Shown here piece by piece: positions 8,968 to 17,231 of a stretch of DNA of 64,000 bases. The stretch spans positions 372,001-436,000 of the forward strand of contig CAOJOK010000001.1 of NCBI GenBank assembly GCA_948440265.1, in the 5' to 3' direction. The notes beneath the pieces are model-generated. The model did not search any database. It was not told where the DNA came from and saw nothing but the letters and a program-made list of their open reading frames with translations. The position numbers and the translations under genes were made by a program. How positions within the stretch are numbered: the first letter of the stretch is position 1; every line of letters starts with the position of its first letter. The DNA is from an uncultured Clostridia bacterium. Lineage in GTDB: Bacteria > Bacillota > Clostridia > Christensenellales > Pumilibacteraceae.

Positions 8968-9483
8968 TCATTCGTTCGCGCCGTAAACGTCCACGCGGTT
9001 TTCTCCGTCCGTCTGCATAACCGACACGCTGACTATATCGTTTTTCGTAAGTTCCGCCTTGACGCCCACATAGTCGGGCGAAAGCGGCAGTTCTTTTCCG
9101 CCCCTGTCCACCATAACGGCAAGACGCACCTTTTCGGGACGGCGCGTCTTAACGACGGCGTCTATTGCGGCACGCGCCGTATAGCCCGTGTGCAATACGT
9201 CGGTCACAATGACCACCGATATTCCGCCTATCGTGTCGGCGGAAATCTCGTTTTCCACGGCTTGTCCTATTTCGAAGTTAGTCCACTCTACGACAGGTAC
9301 TTTCACCTGCTCGACAGTTTCTATGACCGCCGCGATATCTTTCGCAAGCGGCACTCCGCGCTTGCCTATTCCCACAAGCGTCAGCCTGTCTGCGCCGCGA
9401 TTGCCTTCGATTATCTCGTTTGCCATTCGAATAATGACTCGGCGCATTTGTTTTGCGTCCATCAAAGTCGCTTTCAATCTCAT
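8968..9483 (-). CDS. pyrR: PyrR-like pyrimidine regulator / uracil phosphoribosyltransferase, divergent
   Basis: PyrR normally binds pyr mRNA in response to UMP and also makes UMP from uracil. 171 residues, near-normal length, in the usual place before pyrB. The GIGKRGVPLAKDIA segment is conserved, but the PRPP loop reads VVIVTDVLHTGYTARAA; the family pattern there is VDDVLYTGRT, so one acidic residue and the arginine are replaced. The usual FYRDDL-like segment is also not evident (VEWTNFEIG instead). It may have lost enzyme activity. It overlaps the pseudouridine synthase gene by 4 bp and leaves only 18 bp before pyrB, so no classic leader attenuator fits here. Confidence 0.82.
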   Translation of the reverse strand: MRLKATLMDAKQMRRVIIRMANEIIEGNRGADRLTLVGIGKRGVPLAKDIAAVIETVEQVKVPVVEWTNFEIGQAVENEISADTIGGISVVIVTDVLHTGYTARAAIDAVVKTRRPEKVRLAVMVDRGGKELPLSPDYVGVKAELTKNDIVSVSVMQTDGENRVDVYGANE

Positions 9484-10436
9484 ACGGCATTTGCCTCGCT
9501 CTCTTTTTTCAAAGTCTCGTATACTTCTTTAAACTTCGTCGGAAGCGGAGCGGTGAACGTCATTCTTTCTCCACTTTTCGGGTGGCTAATCGTCAAACTT
9601 TCGGAATGAAGCAGTTGTCCGCTTAAAGACGAAAATCTTTTGTTCGCACTGCCGTAAGTCTTATCTCCGAGAACGGGATGACCGAGGTATTTGGCGTGCA
9701 CGCGTATTTGGTGAGTGCGTCCCGTATGCAGATTGAACTCCGTCAAACAGTTCTGCCTGAAACGCTGTAAAACACGGTATTCCGTTATGGCAACTCTGCC
9801 TTCTTTTACGACCGCCATAATTTTCCTGTCCTTTTCGCTGCGGCCGATAAACGTTGTCAGTATGCCTTTATCGTCTTTCAAGTTGCCTTCCAAAAGAGCG
9901 ACGTACAACTTTTTCACCGAGCGTTCGGAAAACTGCTTTGCAAGCGACGCGTGAGCAAAATCATTCTTTGCCACCACCATAACTCCGCTTGTATCCTTAT
10001 CCAAACGATGAACTATTCCCGGACGGTACGCGCCGTTTGTCGACGAAAGTGACGTGCCGCGCCACAACAGCGCATTCACCAAAGTGTCTTCGTAATTGCC
10101 TGCGCCGGGATGAACGGTAAGCCCCTGCTGTTTGTTCACGACAACGATATCGTCGTCCTCGTAAAGTATATTGAGCGGTATTTCTTTCGGAATCAAAACA
10201 ACGTCGTTTTGCTCGTCGGACGTAAGCGTGATAACGTCCTTTTCTTTCAACATCCGTCCGCATTTACATTCTGCGCCGTTTACAAGCACCTTGCCGCCGT
10301 CAACAAGCTTTTTGATATGAGAACGCGTATATTCCGTTTCCGCCGTCAGATAGACGTCCAAACGCAGATTTTCGTCTTTTTCGACAATAAATTCCGACGT
10401 TTCCGCGCCGTTGCGAAATTGCAGTCCGTCGGTCAT
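9480..10436 (-). CDS. RluA-family 23S rRNA pseudouridine synthase (RluD-like)
   Basis: Isomerises uridines in rRNA. 318 residues: N-terminal S4 RNA-binding domain (about 20-75, RSHIKKLVDGGKVLVNG), then the synthase domain with catalytic Asp146 in HRLDKDTSGVMVVAKN and the conserved HTGRTHQIRVHAKYLGHPVLGD. In many Firmicutes this gene (ylyB) follows lspA, as here. Overlaps lspA and pyrR by 4 bp each. Confidence 0.94.
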   Translation of the reverse strand: MTDGLQFRNGAETSEFIVEKDENLRLDVYLTAETEYTRSHIKKLVDGGKVLVNGAECKCGRMLKEKDVITLTSDEQNDVVLIPKEIPLNILYEDDDIVVVNKQQGLTVHPGAGNYEDTLVNALLWRGTSLSSTNGAYRPGIVHRLDKDTSGVMVVAKNDFAHASLAKQFSERSVKKLYVALLEGNLKDDKGILTTFIGRSEKDRKIMAVVKEGRVAITEYRVLQRFRQNCLTEFNLHTGRTHQIRVHAKYLGHPVLGDKTYGSANKRFSSLSGQLLHSESLTISHPKSGERMTFTAPLPTKFKEVYETLKKESEANAV

Positions 10437-11164
10437 TTTTCGTTCTCCTGCTCAATGCGTTCGGAACTCGATTGCTCCGTCTCTATCTCCGAAACCGTGT
10501 TTTCGACTGCGCCGCTCTCAATCTTTTCGGCGCTATCCGCAATTTCCGCGCCTTCGCTCTCGAGAACATATTCCGACTTTTCGTCGGCTTTTTTCTCTTT
10601 GCCGAAATCCGAAAAGAATATTATATACACAAGAAACAGCACTACTCCCGCCGTCACTCCGACGTCGGCGATATTGAACACGGCGAAACTACTGCCGAGA
10701 AGCGGCAGATTCAAACCGAAATATTCTATCTGTATAAAGTCGCGAACACCGTCGATTATAAACAATCTGTCTATGAAATTGCCGAGCGCTCCTGCCAAGA
10801 GCATAGCAAGCCCCAATCTGCCCGTAATGTGCTTTCCTTTTGTCTTATACAGGAATACGGCAAAAAACGCCATTGCAAGCGCGGTCACAATCAGCAATAC
10901 TATTTTTACGCCGAGTGGCGTAAGCAGTTTATCCAGACCGAATGCGCTGCCGAATGCCGCATTGGGATTATACGTAAAATACAAATTGAAAAATTTGGGA
11001 ATAATCACCACGCGTTGAAACGGGTCCATAACCGCTTCGACGATACCTTTCGTTATCAAGTCCGCCGCAAGCACGGCGGCAAAAACGATAAGCTCTATGC
11101 GGGCTATTTTTATATATTCCCAAATGCCCGAGAATACTTTTTTTGTCCGTTCTTTAAATGTCAT
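10433..11164 (-). CDS. lspA: Lipoprotein signal peptidase with acidic C-terminal tail
   Basis: Membrane aspartyl protease that cleaves lipoprotein signal peptides. 243 residues, versus about 155-170 for the family. Four membrane segments; conserved NLYFTYNPNAAFG, GNFIDR and the two catalytic aspartates in VRDFI (Asp142) and FNIADVG (Asp167). Residues from about 188 on form a 55-residue, strongly acidic, low-complexity cytoplasmic tail (KKADEKSEYVLESEGAE and on) that is not needed for catalysis in known enzymes. Its ATG lies inside the last codons of sepF (11 bp overlap). Confidence 0.95.
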   Translation of the reverse strand: MTFKERTKKVFSGIWEYIKIARIELIVFAAVLAADLITKGIVEAVMDPFQRVVIIPKFFNLYFTYNPNAAFGSAFGLDKLLTPLGVKIVLLIVTALAMAFFAVFLYKTKGKHITGRLGLAMLLAGALGNFIDRLFIIDGVRDFIQIEYFGLNLPLLGSSFAVFNIADVGVTAGVVLFLVYIIFFSDFGKEKKADEKSEYVLESEGAEIADSAEKIESGAVENTVSEIETEQSSSERIEQENEK

Positions 11165-11609
11165 ACGGTACGGTTATCTCCACTCCTTCCGGCGTAAGCA
11201 GGAAAATATTCCCGGCTATCGGGTGTATACTTCCGCCGAGCGCGTATTCCGCTCCGCTCAAATAATCCAAAATACGTTGAGCGATGTTCTCGTCTTCGAG
11301 ATTGTCGAGATTGACTATCGCAGGCTCTCTGCGGCGAAGATAATCTATGAGAATCTGCACGTCCTCGGGCGTGCGCGGCTCGTAAACGACCACGTTCTGA
11401 TAGAGACGCGGAGAGATATACTGGTTTTTATTGGGCAGCGGAGACGGTTTGGCAAACGTCAGTTTATCCCCCGGTCTGGTTGAATATCTGACCTGTTCGT
11501 CCGGTTCGACGTATCTGCCGTCGTTATCGTGAGAATCTTCGAAATATTCCGGTTCCTGTCCGTCGCGGTAGTTCCTGCCCCGTCTCAAAAAATCGTCGTA
11601 TTGTCCCAT
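11154..11609 (-). CDS. sepF: Cell division protein SepF
   Basis: Membrane-binding FtsZ partner of Firmicutes and Actinobacteria. 151 residues with a variable linker (about 15-65) and the SepF core: NVVVYEPRTPEDVQILIDYL, a REPAIVNL strand, and the closing GNIFLLTPEGVEI. Shine-Dalgarno AGGTGAT before the ATG. Sits downstream of yggS, the same order as the ylmE-sepF part of the Gram-positive division cluster, but without the ylmG and divIVA neighbours. Confidence 0.94.
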   Translation of the reverse strand: MGQYDDFLRRGRNYRDGQEPEYFEDSHDNDGRYVEPDEQVRYSTRPGDKLTFAKPSPLPNKNQYISPRLYQNVVVYEPRTPEDVQILIDYLRRREPAIVNLDNLEDENIAQRILDYLSGAEYALGGSIHPIAGNIFLLTPEGVEITVPYDI

Positions 11610-11638
11610 TGTGTATCACCTGTTCCTTTGGTTGATTT

Positions 11639-12289
11639 TTAAGCTCTTTGTCCGAAAATTATACTGCCCAGCCGCACAAGATTGGCTCCGTGCCTGATTG
11701 CCGTTATATAGTCGCCGCTCATACCGGCAGACAGAGTATCGAACGCTCCGCCCTGCTTTGCCGCATACAACTCGTAAAGATTATCATAAAGCCTTTCGTC
11801 CGCGCCCTTTGGCAACACGGACATCAGTCCGCGCACACGCAGGTTTTTCTTTGCCGAGCAATAGTCGTAGAATTCGTCCAGCTTATCTTTAAACACTCCG
11901 CTCTTACTTTCTTCTTCGCCTACGTTTACTTCTATCAGAATGTCGGAGACTATCGACTGTTTTGCCGAAAGCCTGTCTATTTCGTCGGCAAGAGACACTC
12001 TGTCCACCGAATGAATCATAGAGACCTTACCGACCACTTGTTTGGCTTTGTTTGTCTGCAAGGCTCCTATGAAATGCCACTCGACGCCTTTGACGAAATC
12101 TCTCTTTTGCACAAACTCCTGCACGCGGTTTTCGCCGACAAGCGTTATGCCGAAGTCGGGCAGCATATTTATTCTTTGCGGTTCCACGGTCTTTGTAGCC
12201 GCAAGAATTTTTATGCCGCGCTTATCTCTGCCGCACTTTAAGCAGATATCTTCAATCGACCGCTTTATTTCGGCAATCTTTTCTTTCAT
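11639..12289 (-). CDS. YggS/YlmE family PLP homeostasis protein
   Basis: Pyridoxal-phosphate carrier of alanine-racemase fold with no known catalytic reaction, linked to PLP and amino acid homeostasis. 216 residues. The PLP lysine is in ILAATKTVEP (about residue 33), followed by GENRVQEFVQK, EWHFIGALQTNKAK, IHSVDR and the C-terminal GMSGDYITAIRHGANLVRLG. Overlaps the ATP-grasp gene by 4 bp. Confidence 0.95.
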   Translation of the reverse strand: MKEKIAEIKRSIEDICLKCGRDKRGIKILAATKTVEPQRINMLPDFGITLVGENRVQEFVQKRDFVKGVEWHFIGALQTNKAKQVVGKVSMIHSVDRVSLADEIDRLSAKQSIVSDILIEVNVGEEESKSGVFKDKLDEFYDYCSAKKNLRVRGLMSVLPKGADERLYDNLYELYAAKQGGAFDTLSAGMSGDYITAIRHGANLVRLGSIIFGQRA

Positions 12290-13128
12290 AAGCCGACTGC
12301 CTCCCGAACATACTCGGCATATCTGCGAGCGATATCTGTTTTTCCCAGTCTTTCCGCGTCCTTGAAGTATGCGTTGGAATTGACTTCGTTTACTACGGGT
12401 CTGTCTATATCGAAGAAATCCACCGAACAGTAATCGAGCTTTAATGCGGCGCTTGCTTTTTCAGCCGTTTCGACAAATTCTTTACTCGGCACAAAATGTT
12501 CGGTAACCGCGCCTGTTTCGGCATTCGACTTGAACGACGCGTGGTTGATTCTTTTTACGGCTCCTGCGAATTTTCCGCCTATGACATAAATACGGATATC
12601 ACGGCCGCTCGATTCGGCAATAAACTTTTGGAACATAATCCGTCCGCAATCGGCGTTTTTACGATAAAACTCCTGCAATTCACTGCGGCTTTTTATCAAA
12701 AACACACCGCTTCCGAGACTGCCGACAGCAAACTTCGCTATCAACGGATACCCGAGCTTTTCCGCTCTTTCCAAAAGTTCGATATCGTTCGGCTCGTTCA
12801 CGGGATATTTCATCGGTGCGGTCACCGTTTCGGCAAACTCGACGACATTATGAAGTTCCGCCATAGTCATATACTTATCGTCGCACTTGTATATGGCTTC
12901 CGCACGGTTGAAAACGCGCACTCCCTGCCTTTCCAAAAGTCTGGCGCTTGCACAGTCTTTATCCCAGTACACGGCAAATTGCGGCAGTCTGTCCCGTCCG
13001 AAAAGTTCGAAAGCGTCCGTCAATTCCACATCGACGGAAAGAGCTTCGAATTCCTGCGACAGCCGTTGAAAAACGTAATCGCTGCCCTCGTCTCTGTAAT
13101 ATCGGTTTTTGACAATAGCTCCGTGCAC
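12286..13128 (-). CDS. RimK-type ATP-grasp ligase, substrate unknown
   Basis: ATP-dependent carboxylate-amine ligase family. 280 residues. ATP-grasp features: PLIAKFAVGSLGSGVFLI (about 148-165), the central FQKFIAESSGRDIRIYVIGG, and metal-binding VNEVNSNAYF near the C-terminus, which resembles RimK and cofactor/protein glutamate ligases. The substrate cannot be read from the sequence. The start is GTG with GAGGA 6 bp upstream. It is the first gene of the long operon, about 50 bp from the extended -10 promoter. Confidence 0.85.
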   Translation of the reverse strand: MHGAIVKNRYYRDEGSDYVFQRLSQEFEALSVDVELTDAFELFGRDRLPQFAVYWDKDCASARLLERQGVRVFNRAEAIYKCDDKYMTMAELHNVVEFAETVTAPMKYPVNEPNDIELLERAEKLGYPLIAKFAVGSLGSGVFLIKSRSELQEFYRKNADCGRIMFQKFIAESSGRDIRIYVIGGKFAGAVKRINHASFKSNAETGAVTEHFVPSKEFVETAEKASAALKLDYCSVDFFDIDRPVVNEVNSNAYFKDAERLGKTDIARRYAEYVREAVGL

Positions 13129-13183
13129 TTTAATTCCTCGCCGTCGGGATTTATCCGTTTCGCCTTAAATAAACCCTTATAGC

Positions 13184-13213
13184 ATTATATCACACTATCG
13201 CACTATAACGCAA
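13184..13213 (-). promoter_or_regulatory. Extended -10 promoter of the ATP-grasp/sepF/lspA/pyr operon
   Basis: Minus strand TTGCGT (13208-13213), 18 bp spacer ending TGA, TATAAT (13184-13189). No other clear promoter was seen down to 2.9 kb, where genes overlap or lie within 33 bp of each other. Confidence 0.7.
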
Positions 13214-13241
13214 GCGTTTTGATAAATAACAAACGCCGCAG

Positions 13242-13280
13242 ATAATAAAAAGACGGGACCCGAAAAGCTCGAATCCCGTC
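13242..13280 (-). terminator. Intrinsic terminator of the hydrogenase operon
   Basis: Minus strand hairpin: GACGGGATTCGA pairs with TCGGGTCCCGTC-side bases (12 bp stem with two wobble pairs, 5-nt loop), then TTTTTATTAT. It separates the hydrogenase operon from the pyr operon promoter. Confidence 0.85.
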
Positions 13281-13302
13281 CTGTATTACGGCATTATCTT
13301 AT

Positions 13303-15048
13303 TTAAGAATTATACTTATTTCTCTTTTTATAAGACGTATGCAATATCTCGTGCGCGCGGTGGCTGCCCGGTTCGTTAAAGAACTCTTTATACAGCGTCT
13401 TTACCGCCGGCGTTTCGTGGCTCTTGCGAAGCGGAGCTTTCTTATCCGCGTCGTAAATCGCCTTTGCACGCAATGCGCGTATATCGACGTTGTTGGTGAC
13501 CGAAGACGGCTGAATGGGCTGTCCGCCGCCGTTTACGCAACCGCCGGGGCAAGTCATTATCTCTATGAAGTGATAATCGCATTTCCCCGCCTTTATATCT
13601 TCGAGTATCTTCTTTGCATTGGAAAGACTGCTCGCCACGCAAACCTTTATCGTCTGTCCGTCCAAAGTGACTTTCGCCGACTTAATTCCCTTAACGCCGC
13701 GGACGGCTTTAAAATCGATTTTGTCGAGCGGTTTTTTGAGCACCACTTCGGACACAGTGCGGAGCGCCGCTTCCATTACGCCGCCCGTCGCGCCGAAGAG
13801 AAGTCCTGCCGTGCTGCCTTCGCCGATAGGGTCGTCGAATTTTTCGTCCGCAAGTCCCTTAAAGTCGATACCCTGATTCTTTATAAGTCTTGCCAGCTCT
13901 CTCGTCGTAAGCACCACGTCCACGTCGGGAACGCCTGCCGCGCTTTGCCCTTCCCTGCCGATTTCCGTCTTTTTGGCAACGCAGGGCATTATGCTTACCA
14001 CCGCAAGTTTATCGAGCGGAATGTTGTACTTCTTCGCATAATACGTCTTCATAATCGCGCCGAACATCTGCTGCGGCGATTTACAGGTAGACAGGTGCGG
14101 AAGAAGCTCGGGATAATAAAACTCCATATAGCGTATCCAACCGGGCGAACAGCTTGTCATCATCGGAAGCGCCGCAGTCTTGTCTTTAAGTCTGTGCAAA
14201 AACTCTGTGCCTTCTTCCATTATTGTCATATCTGCCGCCATATCCACGTCAAACACCTTATCGAAGCCGAGACGTTTAAGCGCAGACACCATTTTTCCTT
14301 CGACGTTCGTTCCTATCGGATATCCGAATTCTTCTCCGAGCCCGACGCGCACGGACGGAGCCGTGCCGACGATAACGTATTTGTCCGTGTCTTTCAAAAG
14401 CGCATTTACCTTATCGGTATCGTCTTTTTCGTGCAGCGCACCCACGGGACAAGCCGTTATACACTGACCGCAAGCCACGCAGGGCGTTGCCGAAAGCGGC
14501 TGTTCGAACGCGCAGCCGATATGAGTCGCAAAACCGCGCTTATTGGGTCCTATAACGCCCACGCCCTGAACTTTATTGCATACTGCGACGCAGCGGCGGC
14601 AAAGCACGCACTTATTGTTATCGCGTATGAGATAGGGTGTTTCGTCTATGTCGTAGTTTTCCGTTACGCCCTCATACTCGAAAGCGTTGCAGTTGTAGTC
14701 CTGCGCCAAAGTAGCCAGTTCGCAGTTGCCGTTTCTGACGCACATAAGGCAGGCTTTTTTGTGATTGCTCAATATGAGTTCTATCGTCTTTTTGCGAGAG
14801 TTTATAACTTTCGGCGTATTCGTGAACACTTCCATACCTTCCGATACGACCGCCGAACAGCTTGCCACAAGCGAACGCGCGCCCTTGACTTCCACTACGC
14901 ACACGCGGCAGGAACCCTCGTTGCACACGTCTTTGAGATAGCAGAGCGTGGGAATGTTGAATCCCGCTTTTTTAGCCGCGTCGAGTATACGCGTGCCTGC
15001 ATCCACCGTTACGCTGACATTATTTATTTTCAAAGTTACTTGTTTCAT
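13303..15048 (-). CDS. hydA: [FeFe] hydrogenase catalytic subunit (HydA/HndD type)
   Basis: Reduces protons or oxidises H2 at the H-cluster; with the HydB and HydC subunits it probably uses NADH, perhaps with ferredoxin by electron bifurcation. 581 residues. N-terminal [2Fe-2S] domain (Cys36, 47, 50, 64), His-Cys cluster (His96, Cys100, 103, 109), two [4Fe-4S] motifs (147-157 and 190-200), then the H domain: L1 TSCSPGW (298-304), L2 MPCVAKK (354-360), L3 EIMTCPGGCVNGGGQP (496-511), and a short C-terminal small-subunit-like tail. In L1 the usual double cysteine is Cys-Ser. GAGGTG Shine-Dalgarno. Last gene of the operon. Confidence 0.95.
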   Translation of the reverse strand: MKQVTLKINNVSVTVDAGTRILDAAKKAGFNIPTLCYLKDVCNEGSCRVCVVEVKGARSLVASCSAVVSEGMEVFTNTPKVINSRKKTIELILSNHKKACLMCVRNGNCELATLAQDYNCNAFEYEGVTENYDIDETPYLIRDNNKCVLCRRCVAVCNKVQGVGVIGPNKRGFATHIGCAFEQPLSATPCVACGQCITACPVGALHEKDDTDKVNALLKDTDKYVIVGTAPSVRVGLGEEFGYPIGTNVEGKMVSALKRLGFDKVFDVDMAADMTIMEEGTEFLHRLKDKTAALPMMTSCSPGWIRYMEFYYPELLPHLSTCKSPQQMFGAIMKTYYAKKYNIPLDKLAVVSIMPCVAKKTEIGREGQSAAGVPDVDVVLTTRELARLIKNQGIDFKGLADEKFDDPIGEGSTAGLLFGATGGVMEAALRTVSEVVLKKPLDKIDFKAVRGVKGIKSAKVTLDGQTIKVCVASSLSNAKKILEDIKAGKCDYHFIEIMTCPGGCVNGGGQPIQPSSVTNNVDIRALRAKAIYDADKKAPLRKSHETPAVKTLYKEFFNEPGSHRAHEILHTSYKKRNKYNS

Positions 15049-15059
15049 TCTTCTTCACC

Positions 15060-16847
15060 TCATCTCACAATAGCATTTTTGGGGCATCCCTGCAAGCAGG
15101 CTCCGCACTTGATACACTTCGACGCATCTATGACGTGCGGTTGTTTTATCTCGCCGCTGATTGCATTTACGGGGCAGTTTCTCTTACATTTGGTACATCC
15201 GATACAAAGAGCGGGGTCAATCTTAAAGCTGACGAGAGCCTTGCATACGCCGGCAGGACAGCGCTTGTTCTTTACGTGCTCCACATACTCGTCGCGGAAA
15301 TATTTTAACGTGGAAAGTACGGGGTTGGGCGCAGTCTGTCCCAGTCCGCAAAGACTGTTTTCCTTTATGTAATAGCAGAGCTGTTCCATCTTGTCAAGGT
15401 CTTCCATTGTCGCCGTGCCTTTCGTAACCGAATCCAGCATTTCGTAAAGACGCTTATTGCCGATACGGCAAGGCGTACACTTTCCGCAAGACTCGTCGAC
15501 GGTAAATTCCAAAAAGAACTTGGCGATATCGACCATACAGTTGTCTTCGTCCATTACTATCAGACCGCCGCTGCCCATCATAGAGCCTATGGCTATAAGA
15601 TTGTCGTAATCGATTTTGGTGTCGATTAATTCCGCGGGAATACAGCCGCCCGACGGACCGCCCGTCTGCGCCGCTTTAAACTTTTTGCCGTTGGGAATAC
15701 CGCCGCCGATTTCTTCTATAATCGTGCGCAGAGTTGTTCCCATAGGTATTTCCACAAGACCGGTATTGTTTATTTTACCGCCGAGCGCAAACACTTTCGT
15801 GCCCTTACTCTTTTCCGTACCCATAGACGCGAACCAATCCGCGCCGTTCAAAATTATCTGCGTTATGTTTCCGTAAGTTTCTACGTTGTTTATAAGAGTA
15901 GGCTTTTCGAACAGTCCCTTGACCGCAGGGAACGGCGGACGCTGACGGGGTTCGCCGCGCTTGCCTTCCGTACTGTTCAAAAGTGCCGTCTCCTCGCCGC
16001 ATACGAATGCGCCTGCGCCGAGACGAAGCTCTATGTCGAAATCGTGACCGAGACCCATTATGTTTTTGCCGAGTATTCCGTACTCGCGCGCCTGCCCTAT
16101 GGCTATTTCCAAACGCTGTACGGCAATGGGATATTCCGCGCGAACATATATGTAACCCTGCTTGGCGCCTATAGCGTAGCCTGCAATCATCATTGCTTCG
16201 ATGACCGCGTGCGGGTCGCCTTCCAAAAGCGAACGGTCCATAAACGCACCGGGGTCGCCTTCATCGGCGTTACATACGACGTATTTGATATCGGAAACGG
16301 AATCGTGCGCGAACTGCCACTTCATTCCCGTAGAGAAACCGCCGCCGCCTCTGCCGCGCAGTCCGCTCTTTTTTATCTCGTCGATAACGCCCTGCGGCGT
16401 CATTTGAGTGACGACTTTTTCATACGCCTTATATCCGTCGTAAGCGAGATATTCGTCTATACTTTCGGGATTGATTATACCGCAGTTTCTCAATACGACG
16501 CGTTTCTGTCTTTTATAGAAGGCGGTTTCGTTTATCGCTTTGAGACTACCGTCTTCTTCTTTCTCCGAATGAAGCAATCTCTCGACGGGTCTGCCTTTTA
16601 AGATATGTTCGCAGACAATCTCGTTTACGTCTTCCACTTTAACGTGCTGATAAAACGTACCTTCGGGGTAAACGACGACAATCGGACCGCGTGCGCAAAG
16701 CCCGAAACATCCCGTCATTATGAGTTTGACCTCGCTTTCCAACCCCTGCTCTTTCAATCGGGTCTGAAATTCGGAGTATATCTTATTGCTATTTCCCGAC
16801 GTGCAACCTGTGCCGCCGCAAACCAAAATATGTGCTCTTTCCAGCAT
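15060..16847 (-). CDS. hydB: [FeFe] hydrogenase NADH-binding subunit (HydB/HndC, NuoF-like)
   Basis: FMN subunit that takes electrons from NADH. 595 residues: N-terminal thioredoxin-like [2Fe-2S] domain (Cys10, 15, 47, 51), NuoF core with GRGGGGFSTGMKWQ for NADH/FMN, FVCGEETALLNSTEGKRGEP, and the [4Fe-4S] site ESCGKCTPCRIG plus a later SLCGLG cysteine, and a C-terminal two-cluster ferredoxin domain (CIGCTKCKRNCP and CIKCGACLQGCP). This domain order matches subunits of bifurcating or NADP-reducing trimeric and tetrameric hydrogenases. 12 bp before hydA. Confidence 0.95.
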   Translation of the reverse strand: MLERAHILVCGGTGCTSGNSNKIYSEFQTRLKEQGLESEVKLIMTGCFGLCARGPIVVVYPEGTFYQHVKVEDVNEIVCEHILKGRPVERLLHSEKEEDGSLKAINETAFYKRQKRVVLRNCGIINPESIDEYLAYDGYKAYEKVVTQMTPQGVIDEIKKSGLRGRGGGGFSTGMKWQFAHDSVSDIKYVVCNADEGDPGAFMDRSLLEGDPHAVIEAMMIAGYAIGAKQGYIYVRAEYPIAVQRLEIAIGQAREYGILGKNIMGLGHDFDIELRLGAGAFVCGEETALLNSTEGKRGEPRQRPPFPAVKGLFEKPTLINNVETYGNITQIILNGADWFASMGTEKSKGTKVFALGGKINNTGLVEIPMGTTLRTIIEEIGGGIPNGKKFKAAQTGGPSGGCIPAELIDTKIDYDNLIAIGSMMGSGGLIVMDEDNCMVDIAKFFLEFTVDESCGKCTPCRIGNKRLYEMLDSVTKGTATMEDLDKMEQLCYYIKENSLCGLGQTAPNPVLSTLKYFRDEYVEHVKNKRCPAGVCKALVSFKIDPALCIGCTKCKRNCPVNAISGEIKQPHVIDASKCIKCGACLQGCPKNAIVR

Positions 16848-16859
16848 TTTCCTTCTCCT

Positions 16860-17231
16860 TTACGCCTTTTCGCCGTCCACCGTATACTCTGTCACGACAT
16901 TGCCGTTCACAACGTGGCTCGCGATTATGCGGCGAGCCTTTTCGGGCGTGACGTGAACATAGGTCACTTTTTCGCTTCCCGGCATAATAACGTCCACAAG
17001 CGGTTCCAGCTTGCACATTCCTATACAGCCCGTCTGCGTGACCTTTACGTTGGTAAGTTTTCTGTTTTCCACTTCTTCCACGATAGCGTTCAATACGGGA
17101 CGTGCGCCTGCCGCTATGCCGCAGGTTGCCATTCCGACGACTATTCTGATATCGTCCGCATCCGTACCGCGCGAAGCCATCTGCGATTTCATTCTATCTC
17201 TGATAGCCTGCAATTCAGCCAAAGTTTTCAT
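16860..17231 (-). CDS. Thioredoxin-like [2Fe-2S] ferredoxin (HndB-like)
   Basis: 123 residues, an electron transfer protein of the NADP-reducing hydrogenase (HndB) type. Thioredoxin-like ferredoxin fold with four cysteines: GMATCGIAAGA and VTQTGCIGMC carry three clear ones; the first site has a single Cys where NuoE-like proteins have two, as seen in HndB. N-terminal helix (MKTLAELQAIRDRMKSQM) is typical. Start overlaps the stop of the GHKL ATPase gene as ATGA with GGAGG upstream. Confidence 0.88.
   Translation of the reverse strand: MKTLAELQAIRDRMKSQMASRGTDADDIRIVVGMATCGIAAGARPVLNAIVEEVENRKLTNVKVTQTGCIGMCKLEPLVDVIMPGSEKVTYVHVTPEKARRIIASHVVNGNVVTEYTVDGEKA

Noticed and set aside
13339..15372. 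677-codon plus-strand frame opposite hydA
   Set aside because: Antisense to a clear [FeFe] hydrogenase; no promoter or ribosome site.
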